Source: Entamoeba histolytica HM-1:IMSS (taxonomy: Eukaryota > Evosea > Mastigamoebida > Endamoebidae). Taken from it: a DNA stretch of 64,000 nt. Position 1 is the first letter of the stretch. Every line of letters begins with the position of its first letter. The stretch is from assembly GCF_000208925.1 (NCBI RefSeq), contig NW_001914905.1:1-64000 (forward strand). Reading direction: 5' to 3'. Positions 51,701-62,853 of the stretch are shown in pieces. The position numbers and the translations under genes are program-made. The notes beneath the pieces were generated by a model that saw nothing but the letters and a program-made list of their open reading frames with translations, was not told the origin of the DNA and did no database searches.

Positions 51701-54700
51701 AGATACTAAATTTCTTCCTTCAGGTTTAATACAATTTTCTGAAAATTCTTTAACTATCATTCCTAATATTTCTGTTGGTATCTCATTTAGAGTACATAAT
51801 AATAATACTAATGATGGATCAGATGCAATGTCCATTGTATTTCCTTTATCAAAATTCATTAAAAATATAGTACGAAGAAATGAAGAAATGATTTTAATTG
51901 TAGAATAAGTATATTTATATACTCTTTTGACTGACCTGAGTGAGTTGAATAATCTAACAAATCCACCAAGTCTAATAAATTTACTATAAATTGGTTGAAT
52001 AGATAAGATTAAACACATATATTTTAATACATCGTTAATATATTGCTTTTTTACAATAGCAACTAATTCTAATATAACTCCTATTGGTAATATACTTGAT
52101 GCAGTAGTTAAAAATTCACAGACTTGATCCTTGTCTTCAATACTTAATGCACGAGTCAATAATATTTGTAACACTAATACTAATGACTCAATGCATGGAG
52201 TGTCCATACCCTCTGTGTCTGATGAATTCGATACATCAATATTATTTATAAGATTTCTAATTGCCACATTTCCTACTGATTCTCCTTGATTTGTACTATC
52301 ATTAAATACTGTACATCTTATAATTTGTTCTGTTGAATAATTACTTTGAACAATCATAGCTATTTGATGTAAATAACTTCTCCACGATGATAACTGAAGT
52401 AAACCTGACATAACTGCAATGAAAGGAGACCTAATGTTTTTATTTTGAATTGACCTATCAATAAATTGTAAAAACCTTTCAAAAACTCTACACTCTTCTA
52501 ACATTCCAATAGTTGATTGTACATGAGGTGATTTTAAACTTAATGCAACCTTTTCTAAATATATTCTAATAACATCATCATTTCCTTTCTTCCAAAAATC
52601 AACATTTAATACAATTTTATCAACAAGTAATGGAGATGTAAACACTTCTTTCTGGTGGTCAGTAGAAAATTCTAATAAAGTTTCAACCAATCCAATTTCG
52701 TTAAATAGCGTTGCTCTTGCATTTAATATATCAAACATAATTTTTAGTCCTCCAACTTCACAGAAGTTATAAGATGCTTTTCCATTCTTTGAAAGATATT
52801 TTGTTAAAATGTTTAGTGCTGCTAATACACTTTCATTATCTTTCATTTCTGCCATTAATATTAATAATACATCATATCCTCCAAGTAATTCTAACATCTT
52901 TTTTCCATGAATACATCTTCCAATGTCTTGTTGTTTTGAATTTATCAAAGGTTGTGTCCAAGGTATATTTATTGGAATTATTTCTTTTTGAGTGATTAAC
53001 TGTTTTGTTCTTACATTTACCATAAAAGAAAATGGAATAGTGTTGCACTCTTTTGGAGTTCTAATGTCAATTGGACATAACCAATTTTCATTACTTGGAA
53101 CAAGGTCTGGATTTTCACAATATACCAATCTCTGGACAGCTGCCTCTTCAAGAATAGTTCTATATATTAGGATATTACCAATTCGTAAACGAACTTGTTC
53201 TGTACTTTGTACAATCATTTCAGTATTGTTTTCAAAAGTGGCAACTCCAACAACCGATCCAAGGAAAATACTATCTAAATATATTTCTATTTTACATTTA
53301 TTACTCTTGTCTGTTTGATGTAGTGTCATAACAATAGAATGAAACATTTTTTCTCTTATTGGAAATTGTAATAATTCTCTTGAATTTTTGAAATAAATAG
53401 TAACTCCAACAGGAGTAGCATGTATTCCCAATGTATATTGTGGAGAAGCAAAAGAGAATAAAGAAACAGAAGGTGTTTGATATTCTGGGAATGAATGAAT
53501 ATAAAACCAAGTACATGTAGTAAATGGTTTTAAAGAATAGAATGGAAGTTTAAATGAAATTTTATTTACTAAATGTTGACTAATATCGAGGAAATATGTT
53601 GGTGTGGGGATTAACTCAAATGACGAAATGATGATTGAATCTAAACCTTGTTGAATGTGTTTGCATTGGTGAATATTTTTAATTAATTGTTCAAGGACAT
53701 GATGATTACAATGATAACTAATAATACTTTTAATAAGAAAATCTGCATGACTTGCTTTCTTTGATTGAATGACAAAAGGAATTAATAATTCTGGAATTTC
53801 TCCATGACTTAATACATCTAAATTTTCACATTGTGATATTAGTGGAATAAATATATCCCCAATAAGTGTATCACTACATTCTTCAGTTAGTTTGAGACTT
53901 AATAACAATTTTAAAACAAGAATTAATGGTGTAGGCTCATCAATAATATTGAGCATTGTTGTTAAAGCAATATTCCTTAATATTACAAAAATATCATTTC
54001 CAAGAATAGAATAAATTTCTTTGATTCGAATAAAAGTATTATCTTCTTTCATAAATTCAACAAATAACTTTTTTCCAAATACATTTTCTTTAAGAGATGA
54101 AAATGAGTCAAAAAAGGTAGTAAAAAATTCTTTATTCCCATTTTTTTGATAAAAACATTTCTTTAAATAACACATAAAATCTCTAACACAATCTTCTGAA
54201 CCTATTCCAATTTTTAATTTCCATAATTTCATTAATTGAATTTTATATTCTAATTCATTTAATCCATCAATGAGTTTAAATAATTTGATATATCCTAGAG
54301 ATTGATTTATTTTTTCTGTATCATCATCTAATAATAATAAAGTCATAAATTCAATTGATAATTCAAATTCTTCTTTATTTGAAACACTTCTAATCATACT
54401 AGAAAAGAAATTATTAGGCTCTGTTGTCTTAAAATATTTTAAAACATCATTGTCTCTCATTAATTGAACTAAATATTTTAATGTTTTAATTCTAAATGTT
54501 CCAGTTGAATTAATTGCTGTTTGACGAATATAATAAGAAAGTCCACTTTCAAGAATAAATTCTTGAATATAAAATCTTGACAATTGTAATGAAGATAATC
54601 CATCAATAATTGGTTCTATAATATCAATGTTTTTTGAATTTTTCTTTATAAATTCAAAAAAGTATTTGCGTTCTTCAATACTTAGACATTCAATAATTCT

Positions 54701-55825
54701 AATAAACCCATTTAGAAGGATTGAGTACTGTTTTTTATTTGAATCATTAACAATGGTATTTAACTGTTCTTGAAAAACGCTAATGTTTGGTCCTACTGAA
54801 TGTGCATATAAATGTACTTTTCTTAACAGAATAAAATAATAATCTTCTGTATTTTTTTGAATGAAGAAACTCAAAGAATATACCATTGGTAATACAAATG
54901 TAAAGTTGTTTGTTGCTTGTATAACATTAAAATAATATGTAAGACAATCTGGTGATGGTGGAACAGAAAGACCATAAGGAAATAACCCAGGGAAATCTAC
55001 TGGAGATTCAGGAAATGTCTTTGTTAAACAAACAATCAAACGCATTAAAGTATTTATTTGTTGGTTCACTTTTTCTGGTGTTAATTTTGATTCCACTAAA
55101 TTTGCACAAAGAACTTTAACTCTTTTTACTAATGGAGATGGTGTTGAAGAAATATGTAATGGAATATATCTGTAATAATGGTCAATAAAAGCATCAATGG
55201 TTTCTGGTTGAATTTTATCAACAAACAACAAGTCTGGTAATTCCAAATAACAAAATGGACCAATTAGACTAAGAGCATAACTAATAATTTGGGACTGTGG
55301 GGTAGATTTAACAGGAGTAATTTTTACTGGAATAGAGGCTATTTGATTTTGATGTTCAAACATAGGAAAAATCAGTGGGTTTTTGTCAAGAACTATATTA
55401 GGAGGAGAGGTAATAACATAATCAACCACTGAGTAAACAATCTCACAAATACATTCTATTTGTAAATTAGTAAATTTAGAAGAAACAGTGTGTGTAAGGA
55501 TAGAAAAAGAGCATAATTCATTAAACCGTTTTACCATAATTTCTTCAATAAATTGTTTTGGCTTGGAATAAATTTTTATATTTTCAAATAAATGTTCAAT
55601 AATTCCAGTATATTCCAATATTATAGGAAATTGTTTTGGATTTTTACAATAAATTTGAATAATTTCTGTTATTACTTTATTGTATTTTTCATCTGATAGT
55701 TCTTGTTTATATTCATTAAGAAGGCGTGTAAGAATAATCTCATCTATAGACTTTTGAGGTGGTTGAATTGGTGGTTGGACAGATATTGTTTTGCTGCGAG
55801 GACGAAATAAATTAAATAAATTCAT
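48731..55825 (-). CDS. BEACH-domain protein with WD40 repeats (neurobeachin/LYST/Lvs family)
   Basis: 2364 aa in a single frame, from the ATG at 55825 (an in-frame GTG at 55834 rejected). The first 700 residues are helical armadillo-like. About 750-915 is a concanavalin-A/LamG-like domain (CTWFYIHSFPEYQTPSVSLF, KIEIYLDSIFLGSV). Helical repeats follow to about 1650. About 1725-1800 is the PH-BEACH domain. About 1818-2070 is the BEACH domain with KMWSKGLISNFEYLGIIN, YPIYPWVICSY, DFRLSDIQM and PPWGETSRLFIHHMREALE. About 2085-2364 are WD40 repeats. This is the full family architecture. Members control lysosome/phagosome size and membrane fission-fusion, relevant to a phagocytic amoeba. Confidence 0.92.
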   Translation of the reverse strand: MNLFNLFRPRSKTISVQPPIQPPQKSIDEIILTRLLNEYKQELSDEKYNKVITEIIQIYCKNPKQFPIILEYTGIIEHLFENIKIYSKPKQFIEEIMVKRFNELCSFSILTHTVSSKFTNLQIECICEIVYSVVDYVITSPPNIVLDKNPLIFPMFEHQNQIASIPVKITPVKSTPQSQIISYALSLIGPFCYLELPDLLFVDKIQPETIDAFIDHYYRYIPLHISSTPSPLVKRVKVLCANLVESKLTPEKVNQQINTLMRLIVCLTKTFPESPVDFPGLFPYGLSVPPSPDCLTYYFNVIQATNNFTFVLPMVYSLSFFIQKNTEDYYFILLRKVHLYAHSVGPNISVFQEQLNTIVNDSNKKQYSILLNGFIRIIECLSIEERKYFFEFIKKNSKNIDIIEPIIDGLSSLQLSRFYIQEFILESGLSYYIRQTAINSTGTFRIKTLKYLVQLMRDNDVLKYFKTTEPNNFFSSMIRSVSNKEEFELSIEFMTLLLLDDDTEKINQSLGYIKLFKLIDGLNELEYKIQLMKLWKLKIGIGSEDCVRDFMCYLKKCFYQKNGNKEFFTTFFDSFSSLKENVFGKKLFVEFMKEDNTFIRIKEIYSILGNDIFVILRNIALTTMLNIIDEPTPLILVLKLLLSLKLTEECSDTLIGDIFIPLISQCENLDVLSHGEIPELLIPFVIQSKKASHADFLIKSIISYHCNHHVLEQLIKNIHQCKHIQQGLDSIIISSFELIPTPTYFLDISQHLVNKISFKLPFYSLKPFTTCTWFYIHSFPEYQTPSVSLFSFASPQYTLGIHATPVGVTIYFKNSRELLQFPIREKMFHSIVMTLHQTDKSNKCKIEIYLDSIFLGSVVGVATFENNTEMIVQSTEQVRLRIGNILIYRTILEEAAVQRLVYCENPDLVPSNENWLCPIDIRTPKECNTIPFSFMVNVRTKQLITQKEIIPINIPWTQPLINSKQQDIGRCIHGKKMLELLGGYDVLLILMAEMKDNESVLAALNILTKYLSKNGKASYNFCEVGGLKIMFDILNARATLFNEIGLVETLLEFSTDHQKEVFTSPLLVDKIVLNVDFWKKGNDDVIRIYLEKVALSLKSPHVQSTIGMLEECRVFERFLQFIDRSIQNKNIRSPFIAVMSGLLQLSSWRSYLHQIAMIVQSNYSTEQIIRCTVFNDSTNQGESVGNVAIRNLINNIDVSNSSDTEGMDTPCIESLVLVLQILLTRALSIEDKDQVCEFLTTASSILPIGVILELVAIVKKQYINDVLKYMCLILSIQPIYSKFIRLGGFVRLFNSLRSVKRVYKYTYSTIKIISSFLRTIFLMNFDKGNTMDIASDPSLVLLLCTLNEIPTEILGMIVKEFSENCIKPEGRNLVSCKMYNEVVFHSILNVVHRNDDEKILNGLLLMYDSGMNEAQKRSVQQVATKVHLHYLYFTSLVMSDNFESRLLWRVYVFIADMHKKYVVTQGRRSHKLFFINAIARIWKEVLQYDLPLSIESQRLIIEKLSVRDFIVQFEQRQALFEEKYNNISVAAYYVPLLKTLGLTTILSTELLREGIQGNSVLIGFNEFTEEVKNELHLFVNEIYGTIERKEYLHPYLVQIQPTTIPNDLDFIKPPPRSFKAKPTSPSRVACLHWLKIFKNYTSPKGILAYQFPPPISAIKLTPFITPSFVHNLVDYSSPKMRDLPTTEEITPEIIEELKNYLQIKEIVPYIPPIALTCGIKCKRIKEEEECEGMMQIKEEADEKELVFQYSKVLHNENISKEIILPLKNAIITKKMYLYQDNGLEIITADGRIEFFIFTNKQRNKIIEITGCSESKLLESTKMWSKGLISNFEYLGIINNEAGRSYRTLSQYPIYPWVICSYDSKDFRLSDIQMYRNLQLPIGAQKETNQIEDNYYEKECHYNCCLSSPSTVLRCLFRLRPYTDMILKEMSGRCLEIDGRMFVNVGSLFLSSVLQSRIELLPEFYCCPEVFMNLNHLKGESTTVGDVNFPPWGETSRLFIHHMREALESQEVGQTINQWIDLVFGVDQQNRNKFNVYSKEYTKESEVDEQIKEVIWKTMGNIPNKVFIKPHPKKLVTPRLAFNFHNPHTELITTLKIGCLFAFENNKFSVFTEQCCTFSLDKELYCVKYEQNKGIFTLSKNDQIINSLYCKSLDVTDFNVFDNGNKLVYGCETGESFIINQPFGKNPLFVSLYGITDKVTAITYCIDYHTAVIASSDGYIRYFNEDGKIRQVIKTNEVINKMLFSDKNGDLITLSIQQSKTIITGYSINAYKFAETLINTTITAVTITHFIDGSIMNVLALGSDRGELMLYEVEKLELLGSCYGGRSLNSSKNTSKVLSVLFVENYSKLYFFVECLDGVDVLEIK

Positions 55826-56006
55826 CTCAGACACAAAGATGAAAACTGACTTTTTTTCAATCTTAAAAAAAAGAGAAAAGTAGATTTTTATTTATCAATG
55901 TTTCATATTTCTTTCCTAATCTCACAAGAACTAATATTTTATATTGGTAATTTGACATAGATTATCATAAAGTAAAGAGTTAAAAAGTAGAATGAAGTTG
56001 ATTCAA

Positions 56007-59000
56007 TTAAGTTGTTTTTGGTTCATTTACTAATAGTTTGATTCTCATGAGAAGATTATATAATGACTTACGAATGTCTTGTTCTTCAGATAGAATCAAT
56101 TTATATAATGAAGATAAGTGAGTAGTATATATTTCCATTAATAAGTCATCAGAACAAGTATTGAGCAGATCAAAGACAACATGAAGAATGAAATTACTTG
56201 GTAAATGAAGGAATTTATCCAATAAATGAACAATAACACTTGGATATATTTTGAATATTTCTTGAGCATAAAATATTAAGATAGTTTGAACAGCAATTGT
56301 TACATCATTAATATATTTTAGATATGGAGAATCTGTTTTTATTTGAATAACCATATTTAATAATCTTTCAATATTAAATAAGAAACACTTTAATAACTCT
56401 TCATCTTCTTTTTGAGATAAAAGAATTATTTTTGGTGCAAATTCATACAATGTATCAATATATTTCTTAAATGTAGTTGCAATAAAAGGAATGTCTAATC
56501 GAGTTAATTCAAATTTGTGACCAATAAACTGGTCTTCAATATTTGTTTTCATAATTATCTTATGTTGATGTTGATTGTTCATTTTTTCTTTACATTCTAA
56601 TGAACAAAATTTAAGAGAACAAAATGGACATTCAACTAATTCAAATTGTTGGACTGGTTTTTTGCAGCAAGAACATATTATTTCTTCTGTTTGATTATTA
56701 TCCAATTCTTTTTCTTTCTTTTCTATTTCATCAATAACAGAACCTTGTTGAAGAGTAAATGATTGAACTGCATCAAAGAAATAATTGATAATATCATTAT
56801 TCATCATTTCATAAATTTTTAAATATTGTGGATGTTCAATAAAAATTGGAATGATATCTTTTAATGATAATAATCCAATTTGTGTAATAAATTCCGTACC
56901 TTTTGTAATAAATGTTGTTATGATGTAAATATAATCACAAATAAAATAACCAAGTTTATCAGGATGCTGAGAAATTAAACCAGACATTTGTAACATTAAA
57001 TTTAATGCTACTGATGTTAACCATTCACAACTTTTATTATTATTATTAATTGTAATAACTTTACAATGGTAATATCCAATAGACTCCAATATTTTAAAAT
57101 ATACTCTATGAAAAATATAATACCAATCTTCAAAAGTAAGTTTATCCATATAATCATCAATAATATGATTAATTGTTTGTAAAGAAACTGATGCAACTTC
57201 AATATATTGACTTGATGTTGCATGGGCATATGATACTAATACATTAAAAAATAACTCATTATAACTACTTCCAAAGGATAAGTCAACACCTTCAGGAATA
57301 CGATTTTTTAAAATTGATTGTATTGATGCAAGAATAAATGGATGACTTGACTTTTCTTGAGTTAAATAACGGTCAGTAACAAGAGAATATCGAACCATTG
57401 TTTTAAGATAATAATAATCATATTTTCTATCAAATTGTATTTTCTTTTCATTAACATATTTTAATAACATATATCCACTTTTTATTACAGCAATATCTTC
57501 ATCTAATGAAGCAATATATAATATTTCAAATATTTCTTTCCAACACATTTGAATGAATGAAGAGTTTTTATCAACACATTCTTTTAACATATCAAGTATT
57601 GTTATTCGACAACTATTTAGTGGTGAGTCACACATAATAATAACTATTTCCTTTAATAATTCTGATGATTCTCCAAAAACATTATTTTCATTAAAACTAA
57701 ATATCATTTTAATGGCTTCTTTAGCTACATTTTCATGTGGATGAAGTCCACATTGAAGTAAAAATTCTTTAATAATATTAACAGTCTGAATATTAAATTC
57801 TTTATTGTTCTTAACCTTTCTTTCGTATGTTATATAACCCATTTTCTTCATTAAAAACATTGATGGTGTTAAATAATTTAATTCTTCAATTCCTGCTTCA
57901 CATAAACATTGATAAATAGTTGTAATTTCATCTTCTTCACAATTTATTAATTGTTTAAAAATCTCTTTTGCTTTATCAATCCATTTTTTTAATTCTTTCT
58001 TCTTTGAATTAATTTCTGTTAATGATATAACTGGTACTTTATTTTCTTTAGGCTGATATAAACGATGTTGTACATTCATAAAAAACAATTTCCTTGTATT
58101 TTTAGGAACATTTACTAATGGTGAAAGAGCAACTTGCTCAGTTAATAACACTTGTTCTATTCTTGATAATAATGTAAATATATATTTCCATCCTTCCCCA
58201 ATTTTTTCCTTCCTTTCCATTGCTAAGTCAATTACAACTTTTGTCATTTCTATATTTCCTTGATTCTTATTATTGGGGTGATAAAATAACCCCCACTCAC
58301 AGAGCATCTTAATAATTAATGTTATTGATGTATCAAGCTCTAAATTTGCTGAAATACTTATCAATATGTTCATATTTTTAATTACATCATGTACGGTTTT
58401 ATATTCTTCAAAAGCAATTTTTAAAGTTTTTAATGCTAGTGGAATTAGAGTCTCAACAAGTGATTTTAGAATATCTTTATTAACAATAGAAATAGGGGCA
58501 ACTTCTTTTGATAAAGAGATATCATTAATTACTTTTTCAAAACCACTCGACACAGCTAATACTTCTTCTCTTTTTATTGGATTTGCCTTAACCATAGCAA
58601 TTAATAATTTTTCATTACTCTTTTCTTCATTTTGGTGTTCAGGAATCAAAAATGCATTTTGTGTTACACTTTGATATAAAGGTTGAAGATAGTCGTCAGG
58701 TAGAGTAAAGTTAAATTGTTCAACCATCCCTTTAAATTTTTCATAAGTATCCATTGTCCTTGTTTTAACATTAGCATTGTGTGTTTCTGTAGATAAAAAG
58801 ATAATTGTTGTTGCTAAGAAATAAATTTGATTTGACGTAATATTTAATTCATTAATTTTTTCATTCATACACTCGGCATATCTTATCGAAAACATTTCAA
58901 TAACTCGATCAACTACCTGACCTTCTCCTGGCATAACAAATAAATTAAACATTGTCCTTAATGCTTCATCAATATTAAGTCCTGTAAAATCAATCAATTT

Positions 59001-61039
59001 CATATATTCTTTAAAAACCTCTTTATTTAAATCTTTATTTGAAGTAAGATATTTTCCTAGTGCTGTTTTGTCAATACCCTCTAATCTCATAAGAAATTGA
59101 GCAATTGAATCAGGACTATTAGAACATAAGTCTGTTTTAATCATATATGCTACTCCATCATTTGGTTTATTCTTAAATAATTGTTTCGCATAAATAACAT
59201 CAACCTTTCTTTTTCTTTGCTTAAGTAATTCAATTCCCTCTTGACAATGTGATTGAACTGGAACTGAATTAATAATTTCTACTATTCCTTTTTCTTCTAG
59301 TTTCTGCATTGATTGTATTTGCATTTGAATAGATTCAATAACACTTTGAATAATTTTATATGCTGCTCTTCTAATCTCAATAATTTTTGATGATAATTCG
59401 TCAGGCGTTTCCATTTTGAATTGAGAAGAAAGAATAAAAGAAATTAATGACATAAATTCTTCAAATAAATTCATTCCAAATGTCATACAATCATAGTTAG
59501 TAAATAAATCAATAATAATTTGTGGTTGAGTTGCTAATTTTTGCATTTCATTTACAAGGAATAATTTATGACTAATGAAAGGTAATGGAGATTTAATAAA
59601 GAAGAAATATATATGTTTAGTAATAATTTCTATTTCTTTTTTAAAATACATTCTAAAACGATGAATAATTAAACTAAATATTTTAACAGATGTTATGAAA
59701 ATAGGCTCTTCATTTGAAAATGTATTATGTGCAATACATTTACATAAATCCTGTTTCCATCCCTTAATAGAATTAGGACAAAATTCACTTGGACATTGGG
59801 ACAACCAAAATTCTATCAAGTCTAATACTATTCTTTGCATTGTTAATGTCATTGGTCTTTTACCTGTCATTTGCTTATAATTACCTTTTAGTAATGTGTC
59901 TGATATTACAAATCTTTTTGCATGGTCAATAAGTGAAATCTTAGTTAAAACACTCAAAATAGCATAATGAGGAGGTAATTGTTTTTCATATAAATCATCT
60001 TTTTTATCTTCATCGTCAATCAGTTTTTTTAATTCATTGATTTCATTTTCAACTTTAATCTGTTCTGGATTAATTTGGTTATCTTCATTAATAATTTCTT
60101 TAACTTCTTCTTTCTTTATTTCTTCACTACTTTGAATAAATTCATCAAAAGATTCATCTTCATTTGATTTTGTTAACGTATTTGGTGATTCTAATGTTTG
60201 TATGGTTTGTTCTTCTATTGGTTTTTCATCTACTGGTTGTTGTAATTCATCTTCATGATATTGTTGTGAGTTATCACTTTCATCAAAAGGAGTAGAAGTT
60301 TCCATAGGTGAGACTGAAAGTGGTTTAGTGTTAAAATTACCATTTCTATTAGATGTTGTATATTGTGAAGATATAAATAAAGGGGATATTGCTTGTAATG
60401 GTTTTGGCTCACATCCATTAGGTAAGTTTGTTTCAACACTATACGACTTAAATAAAGAGGTAATATAACCTTGTATAATATTATTCAAAGAATGTTCAGT
60501 TGGCTATTAAACTAATTAATACATAATACTAAAATATATAAACAAAAACAAACATAATTAGGAGTTGATAACGAATAAAAGTCAATCAATAACTTAATAT
60601 TTTCAATAACATATTTTGTTTCTAATTTAAAAGGTATAGTTGCATGAATGATTCTAGCAGAAAGAATCAAAATTGATTTATGACTTGAAATAATTTCAAT
60701 AATAATATTATTATATAACATTGTTAATATTTTTTGACATGTTTCAACGGTAAGGTATTGTTCCTTAATTAAACTAACAATGCAATTAGCAAGTCGGTCA
60801 ATTTGTTTTATTCCAAAATAATAAATAACCCCAGTTCTTATACAATTTTCAATAACATTTTGATTGTCTTGAATGAAAATATCTTCATCACTTTTCCATG
60901 ATTGAATATTTTTTTTCAACGAGTCAATAAACTCAACCTGTTTTTTATCAATTAAACCAACCATTGTCTCTAATTTTTGTTTGATAATGTCTTTGATATC
61001 TTTAATGTTTTGTGCAATTTCTTTCTTTTTGTCTGACAT
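56007..61039 (-). CDS. BIG/Sec7-type Arf guanine-nucleotide exchange factor with embedded MYND-like zinc finger
   Basis: Exon 1 is 61039-60554; the intron is 60553-60504 (50 nt, GTTTGT...AATAG, phase 0); exon 2 is 60503-56007. The product is 1660 aa. The N-terminal helical region (about 1-165) fits the DCB domain, completed by the splice. About 220-340 is acidic linker. HUS-like helices follow. About 613-780 is the Sec7 domain with the catalytic Glu finger in FVMPGEGQVVDRVIEMFSIR and a divergent LSTETHNANVK. The long C-terminal HDS region is helical. Inside it (about 1434-1476) is CSCC, 11 residues, CPFC, four, C, three, C, seven, H: a MYND-type cluster not seen in standard BIG/Sec7 proteins. 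Arf GEFs of this class act at the trans-Golgi/endosome. An in-frame TTG at 60488 is not a start. Confidence 0.88.
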
Positions 61040-61204
61040 ACCAATAACAAAAAAATTGAATTACAAGATGAGAAGAGTTTAGAAAAAACACAAAATATAA
61101 ATATCAGTTTATTATAATAATAGCATTTTTATTAATAAAGTATGTATTAAAATAAATGGGTTAGCACTAGAGTATAAACCAGTTGTTAAATACACATTCT
61201 TTTA

Positions 61205-61848
61205 TTATTGTTGTAAAAGTATCGATGAAATTTGTTCTATTACATCAACTGACATTGTAGATAGATCCATTCCTATACACCAATCAGTGTTTTGAGGTGC
61301 TACAATTTCTAATATTTTTTCCAATTGTTGTTCAGTTGCTGAAGATAATTTTTCAAGAAGAAGTGAATGATTAGGAACAATGTCAGGTGTTTGGTCTATA
61401 TTATCATTTTGAGAAGCTACAGGTAATCCTGGTGGTTCATTTTCACTCCTTGGAGAATTTGTTGAAGGTAATGGTTCTTTCATTTGAGCCAATAAATTCA
61501 TTTGATTAAAAGAGACTGACCTATTTTAATTGAATATACACTTTTTTATAACGACTTTTATGATATTTATACAAACTTATCTGCCATTGATTCACAGAGT
61601 AAATCAACGTAATAATGATAAGAGAAGAATAAATTAAATTTAGTTTCGTTATCAATCGTAGTTGAACCCATAAATTCACGTGCTGCTGAAACCATTTTAA
61701 GTAAAAACTCTTCAAAACTTTGTGTTTCAAAAACTTCCTTATACCTTCCTTTCATTATAAGTTCACTGTTCGGTATTGCAACAATAATTTGTTTAAGTTT
61801 TGTCATAAAATCAGATTTTAATGGTGGGATATTTGGAGAGTTAGACAT
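61205..61848 (-). CDS. Small protein with possible NET-like C-terminal domain
   Basis: Exon 1 is 61848-61577; the intron is 61576-61521 (56 nt, GTTTGT...AATAG); exon 2 is 61520-61205. The product is 195 aa. The N-terminal about 90 residues are helical (DFMTKLKQIIVAIPNSELIM, FEEFLLKMVSAAREFM). A Pro/Ser/Glu linker follows. The last 55 residues (LLLEKLSSATEQQLEKILEI, then IGMDLSTMSVDVIEQISSIL) resemble the NET domain of BET/TAF14-type chromatin proteins in helix layout and the acidic-hydrophobic core. No bromodomain or YEATS domain is present. The NET call is tentative; otherwise unknown. Upstream is the 1-kb spacer shared with the right-edge gene. Confidence 0.6.
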
Positions 61849-62853
61849 TCGCTCGTTTTTAAGTTTTTATTTTAAAAATTTGTCTTTTAAGATTTTTTTA
61901 CTTATTTTATGTTTTTAATTTTTTGTGATAATTCACAAAATTATCATGTTTTTGAAAAAAAAATGTTATTATGATTAAAACAAAAAATAATAAATTTGTG
62001 TTATTTTAAAAATATTTTATAATTGTTATATTTAACACGTAAAAACCAGTTAATTATGTATTAACAGAGTTATTCTTCCTTATTCTATGGGTACTAATAA
62101 AAACAATTGTCTTTATTAAAATATCTTTCTTCTCAATTTTATTATTTCTTTGTTCATTACATTCATTTCTTTATTGATTAACTAATATATCATCATTTTC
62201 TGTTTTGATTGTTATTAATTATTATATATTTCATTTGTATTAATAATATATTTCTTATTTTATGTGTTTTTTTCTTCATAAGAAAGAAGGGAGAAATTAA
62301 TGTGTTCAATTCTATTTATCAAACTAACTAAATCAAGGTAATATTTATTCTCCAATTGATTATTGACAACACCCTTCATCTATTTAAATGATAGAAATGA
62401 TAATTTAATACATTTATTATTGATTTGAAATATTTAAAACATTTTTAATAGTTATTTGTTTAAAAACATTAATATAATTTATAGTAAAGTATTTATTATT
62501 AAAATTCAATTTTATGTGTTGAAGTGACTATGAGTTATGAACAGACAAGACGTTAAAAAGTTTAACATGACTTATAGAATATTATTAGAAAACATCATTT
62601 AGTTATTGATAATTCATAAACATTGTTTTGCATTAAAAGAAACTTAAAATAGTTTCAAATAAATAGTTAAAACAACAAACTAAAATTATTATAAAAATAG
62701 AATTTGCCTATTATTTCATTTTTAAATATTTTTATCATAGTTTATTATTTCTTTTGAACTGAAAAAGATTTTTAAAAATTAAAAAAGTATATAACTATTT
62801 TTAAGGGTTTTAATGATGTTAAATCTTTTTAAAAATTTTTAGTTAGAAACGAT
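61849..62853. other. Divergent intergenic region
   Basis: A 1-kb AT-rich spacer between divergent genes, so it should contain both promoters. No coding frame, RNA gene or repeat is supported. AAGGGTTTTAATG at about 62803 is a reverse-orientation AACCCT-type word near the plus-strand start. Confidence 0.45.

Noticed and set aside
55832..55834. Non-ATG (TTG/GTG) starts, for example at 8720, 28148, 39220, 46040 and 55834
   Set aside because: Entamoeba nuclear genes start at ATG; a nearby in-frame ATG matches the family start in each case.
60486..60488. TTG start for the Sec7 protein and a separate 175-aa upstream gene
   Set aside because: A 50-nt consensus intron joins the two frames in phase into one DCB-containing Arf-GEF.
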